Below, in pieces: positions 8,762 to 16,298 of a stretch of DNA of 64,000 nucleotides. The DNA is from Fodinibius sp. Rm-B-1B1-1 (lineage in GTDB: Bacteria; Bacteroidota; Rhodothermia; Balneolales; Balneolaceae), in NCBI RefSeq assembly GCF_038594945.1, contig NZ_JBCFYD010000001.1:372001-436000 (forward strand). The letters run 5' to 3'. The notes under the pieces are model-generated. The model saw nothing but the letters and a program-made list of their open reading frames with translations, searched no databases and was not told the DNA's origin. Within the stretch, counting starts at the first letter, position 1. Each line of letters begins with the position of its first letter. Made by a program: the position numbers and the translations under genes.

Positions 8762-9956
8762 AATTCCCGGTAACTGGCTTAAAAACAAGCGATGCCATTA
8801 ATGCGGCACCTGTTGTAAGGCAGTCCTCATCAATATTGTATTTGGGATGGTGCCAACTGTAAGTGGCATTTGCCTTTTCACCGCCACTTCCCAAAAAGAA
8901 AAACGTGCCTGGAAATTCCTGCTGATAAAAAGCGAAATCTTCACCCGCCATGATTGGATCATCTAACAATTGGATATTATCTTTTCCAATTAACTTCCCA
9001 GCCGCATCAATCACATTTTGGGTTGACCAGTCCGTATTTATAACCGCCGGATACCCATAATCAAAATCAAACTCATATCCACCACCCGCAGCTTCTGTAA
9101 CACCTTTAACAATTCCCTCAATACGATCTTTAATCATATCCGCGTTACTCTGCGAAAAGGTTCGCACCGTACCCAGCATCTCTACTTTTTCCGGGATAAT
9201 ATTGTGTGCTGACCCACCGCTTATTTTTCCAACCGTTACTACTGCGGGGTCGGTTGGATTCACATTGCGGCTCACAATAGTTTGCAGCTGATTGACAATT
9301 TGTGAAGCCATCACAACCGGGTCTACGGCCTGATGTGGTGCTGCAGCATGCCCGCCCTGACCAATAACTTCAATTTTAAATTCATCGGGTCGTGCCATCA
9401 ACGGCCCTTCCTTTACCGCAATCTGGCCCGGCTCCAGGCCCGGATAAGAATGCAATCCGTAAATAACATCTACCCCTTTATTTTGCAGGTAACCCGTCTC
9501 ACAAAGCAGGCGTCCGCCGCCCGGCAGCTTTTCTTCACCCGGCTGAAATACAAGCAGCACGGTGCCTTCAATATCTTCCTGCATATCCGATAAAATATGA
9601 GCAGCACCCAATAAATTCGCGGTATGTGCATCATGTCCGCAACAATGCGCAACCCCATCATTCTGCGATATAAATTCTTTTTTATGATCTCCTTCCTCCG
9701 TAATAGGTAAGGCGTCAATATCGGCCCGCAGGGCAACCACTCTATCAGAAGACTTCCCACCTTCAAGAATCCCCACACATCCTGTATCCAATGGACAATC
9801 AACCGAAATACTAAGCCCTTTGAGTTGCTCGATAATAAATTCAGTCGTCTTGTGTTCTTCGTAACTCAATTCGGGATGACGATGCAAATGGCGTCGGATC
9901 TCCACCATTTTATCATGATACGCACCTGCCCTTTCCTTTATATTAGCAAAATCCAT
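8760..9956 (-). CDS. M20 family amidohydrolase (N-acyl-amino-acid / hippurate hydrolase type)
   Basis: 398 residues, the standard length of the M20D group. The metal site is readable: C-C-G-H-D-A-H (C106, H108, H111), the catalytic and ligand glutamates in F-Q-P-G-E-E (E141, E142), and G-E-D-F-A-F-Y near the C-terminus. The family removes acyl groups from N-acyl amino acids or hydrolyses related amides such as hippurate and indole-acetyl amino acids. There is no signal peptide, so it is cytosolic. It heads a minus-strand pair with the DAO-family oxidase. The exact acyl substrate cannot be told. Confidence 0.93.
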   Translation of the reverse strand: MDFANIKERAGAYHDKMVEIRRHLHRHPELSYEEHKTTEFIIEQLKGLSISVDCPLDTGCVGILEGGKSSDRVVALRADIDALPITEEGDHKKEFISQNDGVAHCCGHDAHTANLLGAAHILSDMQEDIEGTVLLVFQPGEEKLPGGGRLLCETGYLQNKGVDVIYGLHSYPGLEPGQIAVKEGPLMARPDEFKIEVIGQGGHAAAPHQAVDPVVMASQIVNQLQTIVSRNVNPTDPAVVTVGKISGGSAHNIIPEKVEMLGTVRTFSQSNADMIKDRIEGIVKGVTEAAGGGYEFDFDYGYPAVINTDWSTQNVIDAAGKLIGKDNIQLLDDPIMAGEDFAFYQQEFPGTFFFLGSGGEKANATYSWHHPKYNIDEDCLTTGAALMASLVFKPVTGN

Positions 9957-10099
9957 TCGTTTTATTTTCTTTAGATAAATTTCATTAAATAATAGAAATT
10001 TTATCGTAAGGATATTAGTATAATCTGCAACTTATGTCCTTTCCAATTCGTACTACAAATAGTAAAAAAGATATCGACCATTAGATTTAGTGAAAAATT

Positions 10100-11407
10100 A
10101 TGACCAAGCGTAATATATCCTGGGAAATTATCATTGCAGGTCTGGCCTTTGTGGGCATCGGCATTTATGTGATGCAACATATGGAATCATCAGACTCCCA
10201 CAATAGGGCAACTGCTTTGCAATCCCATCCCGAAGCTCCTACGCCTCCCACCCCACCATCGCTGCCTGGGGCCATTGTTATCGATTTAACTGATCTTGAA
10301 TCCCTCGAAAACCTAAAAGAGCTCCGAAAATTAAAGGATCTCAAAAATCTCGAACATCTGGAATTCGAGATTAAAAACATTGACAAGCTCGTTCAACAGC
10401 ATAGCCAAAATGAACTCCAAAAAGAGAGTTTAAATATTGAATTGCAGGAGCTTGAAAAAGAGCTTCAAAAATTAGAGCAAAGTGATTTTAATGTACGGTT
10501 ACGGGATAAAAAGCTATATATCAATAAAAAATATAGCATCCATGAAAACGAATGGTCCGAAGTAAATTCGGGCGTTTTTGTCTATAGAGATTCTTTTTCA
10601 GTTGAAGAAATTTCAGCACTGAATTTTAATGTCCCATTTGGAAATATAAATATTGTTGGCAACGAGTCTGCAAACGGAGAAATTACTCTCCGCGCCACTG
10701 GTGATATTGATAGCCCAAAAGAAATTGCAAACCAGCTAAGCATCCAAAAAAATATCATAAATGATAATGCTGATTTTAATATTAGTACAACCACTGGCAG
10801 TTCACTATCACAAAGAATAAACCTGGAAGCTACACTTGAGATCCCAAAAGATATTGCTCTAAAAGTAAATACATCCGGCGGACATATTACTGCTTCGCAG
10901 CTAAATAATATCGAAGAAATTATTACGGCAGGGGGACACATCACCTTAACCGATATTAAAGGAGATGCAACGGTCAAAACATCCGGCGGACATATTACCG
11001 GTAATAATATCACCGGAGATATATCCATAAAAACGGGCGGAGGTCATATTAAAGTTGAACAAACAAACGGTACTATTGAGGCCCAAACCGGGGGCGGCCA
11101 TATAGAAATTCAGGATGTCAGTGGCAGTATTTCAGCCAAAACATCTGGTGGTAACATCTCTTCAACAATCCGCTCAGCCAACAATCAGCTGCGGTTTTCC
11201 ACTTCGGCCGGTAATGTCTCGTTAACCCTTCCCTCCGATATTGCTGCCAATTTAGAAATTCAAGCAACCTCGATAGATTTGGATGAAACCTTTACCTTTG
11301 ATGGTGAAAAGAGCCGTAAAAATATCACTGGCACCCTTAACGGCGGCGGAGTGCCTATTGTTATCAGCTGCGGCTATGGAAATGTAACGATCAACACCAG
11401 CAATTGA
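10100..11407 (+). CDS. DUF4097-type beta-helix protein with membrane anchor and coiled coil
   Basis: 435 residues. One N-terminal membrane helix (about residues 10-25) leads to a Pro-rich stretch (P-T-P-P-T-P-P), then a Leu/Lys/Glu coiled coil (about 65-130), then a DUF4097-like right-handed beta-helix from about 165. The helix has repeating rungs with the word S/T/G-G-G-H-I, seen six times between residues 268 and 342 and decaying to SGGNI. DUF4097 proteins are probably cell-surface or periplasmic; their function is unknown. The stop codon overlaps the mnmD start (TGATG at 11405-11409), so the two are translationally coupled although functionally unrelated at first sight. Confidence 0.8.
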   Translation: MTKRNISWEIIIAGLAFVGIGIYVMQHMESSDSHNRATALQSHPEAPTPPTPPSLPGAIVIDLTDLESLENLKELRKLKDLKNLEHLEFEIKNIDKLVQQHSQNELQKESLNIELQELEKELQKLEQSDFNVRLRDKKLYINKKYSIHENEWSEVNSGVFVYRDSFSVEEISALNFNVPFGNINIVGNESANGEITLRATGDIDSPKEIANQLSIQKNIINDNADFNISTTTGSSLSQRINLEATLEIPKDIALKVNTSGGHITASQLNNIEEIITAGGHITLTDIKGDATVKTSGGHITGNNITGDISIKTGGGHIKVEQTNGTIEAQTGGGHIEIQDVSGSISAKTSGGNISSTIRSANNQLRFSTSAGNVSLTLPSDIAANLEIQATSIDLDETFTFDGEKSRKNITGTLNGGGVPIVISCGYGNVTINTSN

Positions 11408-12186
11408 TGTCAGATCCTTCCAACGAGAAACCCAAAATTGAAGAAACGCGCGACGGTTCTCACACATTATACTCCCCACAATTCGACCAACACTACCACA
11501 ACCCCAATGGGGCTGTAGCAGAAAGCAAACACGTTTTTTTCGAACAATCAGGTTTGCTGGGTGCGCTTACGAACCGTGATCATATTACCATCTTGGAAAT
11601 TGGGTTCGGTACCGGGCTTAACTTTCTCCTGCTTATGGATTACTGGCAGGAGTTAGATACTGAGGTTCGCATCGACTACTATTCCATAGAAGCTTTCCCT
11701 ATTGATACAGAAACAGCCCAAAACCTAAATTTTGAACAACATCTTAATCATCCCAACTTGGCCAAGCACCTGCCCAAAATTTTTGCCAATTTATCCGATG
11801 GGATGAATCAGGTTTCTTTTGCTGATAGTATTAATCTTCATTTGTTTAAAGGGCTATTTGAGGATTTTAATCCCGAAAAAATTCAGACGGATTACATTTT
11901 TCAGGATGCCTTTTCGCCGGATGTAAATCCAGAATTATGGACCGGAAAAACCTTTAAAAAATTAGCTTCGCTGAGTAGAAAAAACGTTATTCTATCAACA
12001 TACTGTGCTGCTTCCAAAGTACAAGGCGCAATGGCGTCGGCCGGATGGCATGTCGCTAAAACACAAGGAGCATTGGGCAAACGCGAAATGATTGTGGCTT
12101 CGTTAAGCGAAGAGCCACTTTCTGATTTCAAACGCATCAATAAAAAACGATATGCACGTCGCTACGAAGAAGGTGATTTTGATTAA
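11407..12186 (+). CDS. mnmD: tRNA 5-methylaminomethyl-2-thiouridine methyltransferase, MnmD type
   Basis: 259 residues. It matches the methyltransferase half of E. coli MnmC, here as a stand-alone MnmD: the N-terminal T-R-D-G-S-H-T-L-Y-S, the SAM loop E-I-G-F-G-T-G-L-N-F-L-L, the D-A-F-S-P-D motif before the helix, and the late K-R-E-M. It methylates the wobble uridine 34 to finish mnm5s2U in the cytosol. The FAD-dependent MnmC oxidase half is absent, as is common outside gamma-proteobacteria. The start is the ATG sharing bases with the upstream TGA. Confidence 0.93.
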   Translation: MSDPSNEKPKIEETRDGSHTLYSPQFDQHYHNPNGAVAESKHVFFEQSGLLGALTNRDHITILEIGFGTGLNFLLLMDYWQELDTEVRIDYYSIEAFPIDTETAQNLNFEQHLNHPNLAKHLPKIFANLSDGMNQVSFADSINLHLFKGLFEDFNPEKIQTDYIFQDAFSPDVNPELWTGKTFKKLASLSRKNVILSTYCAASKVQGAMASAGWHVAKTQGALGKREMIVASLSEEPLSDFKRINKKRYARRYEEGDFD

Positions 12187-12232
12187 CACCGGGCACTTGC
12201 TGGCTGGGCTCACCATCGGTCAGACGAACAAT

Positions 12233-14209
12233 TTATTTTTCCTGTTCTTGAAATCGCCGCAGTAGCCGCCCCAAGAACTTATCCGCATATACTTTATTGA
12301 TATGGCTCATATCAGCCAGTAGCACCAGCCGTTCCTTACTTCGCGAAAAAGCTACATTTAGCAAGCGGGGCACCGCCAGACCATTTTTCTCCTCATCAAA
12401 CGGACGTACCGAATAATGTCGGCGCCGACCATACTGTTGCTCCCCGCTCATGACCGTATCAAAAATAATCACATCTTTTTCCCGTCCCTGAAAGGTATGT
12501 ATCGTTCCGACCTCAATCATCCCAAAATCATTCTCATACAACTCATTCCGGATATCATAAACCGTACTCCTGAACGGAACGATAATTCCAATTTCTTCTA
12601 CCGGCACATGATTTTTCAGCACCAGTCGTTTTACAATCTTAATCAAGATGTGAACATGCACCTCATTCACCGGACTAAATCCACGTCCCTCATCGTTTTG
12701 AGTAAGCACCGGACCATATTTCTGACTGTCGATCACATTGACGGTGGGCGTACTGCTTTCTTGCGGGGTGATAGCGGGATCGAGCGGCTCCTCAGCATCA
12801 GCTGTTTTCAATCGGCCTTCATAAAATACCGTACTGAGCACCTCGGCCAAGTCCTCATTTAAGCGATATTGCGTGTCATAAAACGTAGTAAGCGGACGAT
12901 TTTTATCATGCCAGGCAAAAAGATCTTCCGTCGTATCCGCATTGGATGCAAAGGTAAAAATATCATCCTCCAAAAATTTACGGGCATGGGCATCATCGGT
13001 CAACGCAATGGGTGGCAACTGCATGGGATCGCCCACTACCACAATATGCGACTTAGCCTTTGCTGCCAGCACCATCAGGTAAGGCAAATTGGCCATTGAC
13101 GCCTCATCAATAACCACCGCCTCAAACGTTTGTCCATCAAACAAATCCGAAGTACAAACCTTGGCCAGTGTTGTTGCGACCAACTGCATTTTCTCCAGCT
13201 CAACACGCTCGTTAACCGTAACTAATCGGTCAATTTTCTCCTCCAGCGCCGCCTCACCACCATGCTCATCAACACGATCTCCCAGCATGTTGATACGTTC
13301 ATCGAGCTCCTCCGGAACCGATTCGCCATGCTCCATCAAGTTGTCAATTTCCTTCTGTAATTTCTGATATTCACCCAGCAAATTATCCAAATTTCCAGCC
13401 TTCTCCTTGCCCTCCCGCTCTTTCTTATCCACATGTTGATCAAATAACACCTGAGCCAGTCGATCACTATCCAGCGCCATCTCACCAAACCGGGTTACGT
13501 TTTCCTCCAGATGCTCTTTCTCAATAGATGTAAGAGCCTGCAATGCGCTCAGCAAACCTACATCCACCGCTCGATTGGTATTAGCCGCAAACAGCACACG
13601 CTTTCCCTTAATCAGGTAATTGGCAATCATAAATCCCAGCGTGGAAGTCTTTCCCGTACCCGGCGGCCCCCAGACATACAACACCTCATTTTGCAACGCT
13701 TTAATCAGCGACTCATGCTGCGACTCATTCCGCTTGCTGTCATCTAATACCCGCGTATTTTCATCCGGTTGATGATGCTTCTCCGGATCGGGATAAAACA
13801 AACGTCCCATCCGTTTTCGGGCCTCTTTATCTTTTGATTCAAGCAGGTTCTCCAATTCCATACGCAGCCGTTGAAGCACAAAATCGTTCTCCCACTCCAG
13901 CTGTACTTTCGGCAATGTAGATCCAAAGTTATGGGGAAAATCGAGCACTACTTTTTCGTCTTCTACTGTCACCGGATACAACTCCAGCTCGTCATCATAA
14001 TCCTCCATCTCTCCTTTGATAACTTCGGCAAAACGGAGAGAGGTATTACGCGACTCAAATTCATAATAAAAAGCGTTCGGCGGATGATCTTCGCGCCGCT
14101 TGCCATCAAACAACACATCACGAGCCGGTTTTTCACGCACGGTCTCAATCTCCGAAGAAACGGCCTCAATTGCGCGATTTATTAACTTTTTAATCTTCTT
14201 CTCAGACAT
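12233..14209 (-). CDS. Superfamily 1 DNA/RNA helicase (AAA_11/AAA_12, UPF1/IGHMBP2-like)
   Basis: 658 residues. Motif I is G-P-P-G-T-G-K-T (181-188), motif II D-E-A-S (368-371), motif III V-G-D-P-M-Q-L-P-P, and the C-terminal half has I-V-P-F-R-S (motif IV), G-T-I-H-T-F-Q-G-R-E (motif V) and N-V-A-F-S-R-S (motif VI). The order and the DEAS box place it in the SF1B UPF1/DNA2-like group. Between motifs Ia and II is a charged coiled-coil insertion (about 255-345), where this group carries regulatory domains. The first ~150 residues have no domain I can name. It appears to be a single-gene unit. Substrate (DNA or RNA) cannot be inferred. Confidence 0.9.
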   Translation of the reverse strand: MSEKKIKKLINRAIEAVSSEIETVREKPARDVLFDGKRREDHPPNAFYYEFESRNTSLRFAEVIKGEMEDYDDELELYPVTVEDEKVVLDFPHNFGSTLPKVQLEWENDFVLQRLRMELENLLESKDKEARKRMGRLFYPDPEKHHQPDENTRVLDDSKRNESQHESLIKALQNEVLYVWGPPGTGKTSTLGFMIANYLIKGKRVLFAANTNRAVDVGLLSALQALTSIEKEHLEENVTRFGEMALDSDRLAQVLFDQHVDKKEREGKEKAGNLDNLLGEYQKLQKEIDNLMEHGESVPEELDERINMLGDRVDEHGGEAALEEKIDRLVTVNERVELEKMQLVATTLAKVCTSDLFDGQTFEAVVIDEASMANLPYLMVLAAKAKSHIVVVGDPMQLPPIALTDDAHARKFLEDDIFTFASNADTTEDLFAWHDKNRPLTTFYDTQYRLNEDLAEVLSTVFYEGRLKTADAEEPLDPAITPQESSTPTVNVIDSQKYGPVLTQNDEGRGFSPVNEVHVHILIKIVKRLVLKNHVPVEEIGIIVPFRSTVYDIRNELYENDFGMIEVGTIHTFQGREKDVIIFDTVMSGEQQYGRRRHYSVRPFDEEKNGLAVPRLLNVAFSRSKERLVLLADMSHINKVYADKFLGRLLRRFQEQEK

Positions 14210-14320
14210 CTACTATTTATCTAAAATCTTACCAATTATATTAAAACGACCCGGGCAAACATGAGAGGAGACACAATGCATCCGATACAATACATCTGCC
14301 GTCTCACATTTTCCACCTGT

Positions 14321-15085
14321 CTATTCGTATAAATCATTTAGATCAGCCTCAGCCATTTCTACAAACAAAGTGCTCACTTTTTGCACAACTGCCTCAAAAT
14401 AGGCTTTCCCCTTCTCGGCAGTCGCCTTTTTAGGATTTCCAACCCCTGTATCCTCCGTCACCTCCGACCAACGGCGCTCGGCCCAGGCCCAGTCTTCTCG
14501 AAGTGCCTTAATACGGTACTCTTTCGCTTTTCCTTCGCCTGCCTGCTTTAAGGGTCGCACTAACTCTGGACGCAAATACATCACCATACTGGTTTCCATC
14601 TCATCGGCGTGATCGCCATCAGGATGATCAAAAAATTCACTTTTATCCACAGCCTGAAACCAATTGCAAAAGCTGATAAACATATCGGGATACTTTACCC
14701 CTAACTCCCGAATAATCGGTTTAAAATTGTTACCTCCGTGCCCATTCAAAACAAGCAATTTTTTTATCCCTTGTCGATCCAGCACTTCAATAACATCATT
14801 CAAAATAGCTGCCTGTGTGCTGGGATGCATATTAATATCCAGCTTTATATCTGTTTGACCCGTATTAACGCCGAAGGGAATACAAGGCAAAACCATGATT
14901 TTAGCCCCCTGTTCCCAAGCTCTTTTCCCGGCCTCTTCTGCAACACCCTCGCTTTCAATAATATCAGTAGCATAAGGCAAGTGATAGTTGTGAGCCTCCG
15001 TGGCTCCCCAGGGCAACACAGCCAATTCAACTTCCTGATCTTTGATTGCTTTCCAGTTGTTCTCAGCTAAAATATAAGGCCGCAT
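14321..15085 (-). CDS. Creatininase-family amidohydrolase
   Basis: 254 residues. Metal-binding motifs of the family are intact: W-G-A-T-E-A-H (E30, H32), the following Y-A-T-D (D41), N-G-H-G-G-N (H116), and H-A-D-E-M-E-T-S, where the usual form is HAGExETS. The family includes creatininase, the FAPy deformylase and the mycofactocin protease MftE, all zinc amidohydrolases or peptidases of the cytosol. There are no mycofactocin or riboflavin genes nearby. A GntR-family regulator gene lies directly upstream on the same strand with a hairpin-bearing gap. A small cyclic amide or peptide substrate is likely but not determined. Confidence 0.9.
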   Translation of the reverse strand: MRPYILAENNWKAIKDQEVELAVLPWGATEAHNYHLPYATDIIESEGVAEEAGKRAWEQGAKIMVLPCIPFGVNTGQTDIKLDINMHPSTQAAILNDVIEVLDRQGIKKLLVLNGHGGNNFKPIIRELGVKYPDMFISFCNWFQAVDKSEFFDHPDGDHADEMETSMVMYLRPELVRPLKQAGEGKAKEYRIKALREDWAWAERRWSEVTEDTGVGNPKKATAEKGKAYFEAVVQKVSTLFVEMAEADLNDLYE

Positions 15086-15103
15086 AATTATTACTAATTA
15101 TTG

Positions 15104-15147
15104 GGAATTGAAGGTAAGCGATAAAAATAAAACGCTACTACAATTCC
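15104..15147. repeat. Intergenic nested hairpin
   Basis: Outer arms GGAATTG (15104-15110) and CAATTCC (15141-15147) enclose inner arms AGCG and CGCT. The DNA just beyond (15148-15172) repeats the word TAATT. It lies between the GntR and creatininase-family genes, transcribed on the minus strand, with no T-run. Confidence 0.5.
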
Positions 15148-15175
15148 TAATTCTTTATTTCTAATTGTTAATTGC

Positions 15176-16069
15176 CTATTGATCCCACAACTCCGCCCGA
15201 ATGGTATCAGCACTCTGTTTCGATATCGTGTACTCCAATTTAATACGGCGACGCTCCGGAATTTTTTTCTCAACCAGCTTGGCGCTTTCTGTTGTATAGA
15301 GAATCAGATCCGTTTCACGAACAAACAACGGAAGCGACTCCCCATAGGTTGCCCCTGCCACAAATGATCCGCCAAATCCTACACTCGATTTCAGCTGATC
15401 AATGATGTTGGGAATTGACTGATCATCAGCGGTAACCAAACCGATAGTATCTATAGCGGCACGATCAACAATCGATAGTAACGTATTGGGATTAATACTA
15501 TACACAATGGGCAACAAACGACCTTTTTCGCCAAAATCGCGAAACTTGTTCACCAATTGTACCGGTACAAAAAGGGCATCAAATTTTACGGTCTCATTGT
15601 ACTGAGTATCGTTAAGTACTTGACTGCGTACCCCTACCTCAGACTTTATAGCACTGGCAAGCATAGCCCCCAGTTCATCCGTTTCTCCAATGCTGGCACA
15701 AGTTTCAATACGGTCAGGCCAATCCATAAAGCTCAGCTGCTCCTGAAATAATTCATCAATTTCTGATTCATCCAGACCATAGCCGATAAGCTCTTCCAGA
15801 AGCTTGCGCATCTTTTCGGCCCCAATTTCCAGCCGGTCAGCTTTATCAAGATTCGTATTCTGTCGCTCCACGATAAAACCCTTGCCGCGCTCACCGCGAA
15901 TAAGACCCTCATCAGCTAAAATATGATACGCCTTGCGTACGGTATGAAAACTCGATTCCAGCTGCTGACCAAGCTCACGTGTTGACGGCAACGTTTCGCC
16001 CACCTGAAACTGCTTGGTGGCAATCATCAGTCGGATACGATCAGCAATATATTTGGCAGAGGTTTTCAC
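15176..16069 (-). CDS. GntR-family transcriptional regulator
   Basis: 297 residues. An N-terminal winged helix-turn-helix covers about residues 5-68, with the family words L-P-S-T-R-E-L-G and V-R-K-A-Y-x-x-L-x-x-E-G-L-I-x-G-x-R-G-K-G. The ~220-residue C-terminal part is not an aminotransferase domain and I do not recognise its fold; alternating strands and helices suggest an effector-binding domain. The start codon is GTG at 16069; no ATG is available before the HTH. It is the upstream neighbour of the creatininase-family gene and may regulate it and itself. The minus strand has TATCTTTT at 16102-16109, one mismatch from the -7 box. Confidence 0.88.
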   Translation of the reverse strand: MKTSAKYIADRIRLMIATKQFQVGETLPSTRELGQQLESSFHTVRKAYHILADEGLIRGERGKGFIVERQNTNLDKADRLEIGAEKMRKLLEELIGYGLDESEIDELFQEQLSFMDWPDRIETCASIGETDELGAMLASAIKSEVGVRSQVLNDTQYNETVKFDALFVPVQLVNKFRDFGEKGRLLPIVYSINPNTLLSIVDRAAIDTIGLVTADDQSIPNIIDQLKSSVGFGGSFVAGATYGESLPLFVRETDLILYTTESAKLVEKKIPERRRIKLEYTISKQSADTIRAELWDQ

Positions 16070-16283
16070 AAATAATCAGAACTTAAAAAATTGCAATGCA
16101 CAAAAGATAGGTGTTTCAACGCTCTTTCTCATTGATGAATTAAAAAATAAAAACGTCTCCCTTGCCAATATAATTCAATACTGATTGGCCAAAAACGACT
16201 CCTCAGTTGCAATTTCCTTTTTTCTTTTCAACATTAATCAGAAATAAATACAAGGGGTACATCTTTTTTACTAATCACAAACG

Positions 16284-16298
16284 AGGGGGATCACTATC
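16284..16298 (+). promoter_or_regulatory. Strong ribosome-binding site before a non-standard start
   Basis: AGGGGG at 16284-16289 followed at ideal spacing by ATC AAA GTC. In a window where most genes lack a clear Shine-Dalgarno sequence, this marks initiation at or very near 16296 although no ATG, GTG or TTG is there in frame. Confidence 0.5.

Noticed and set aside
10582-11028. 148-codon minus-strand open frame inside the DUF4097 gene
   Set aside because: Shadow of the repetitive beta-helix; its Val/Ile/Pro/Cys pattern follows the GGHI repeats read backwards.
10900-11130. Short repeats around GGACATATTAC as a possible tandem DNA repeat or CRISPR-like array
   Set aside because: They code for regular rungs (GGHI) of a beta-helix with changing codons; spacing is 40-60 bases without constant spacer length.
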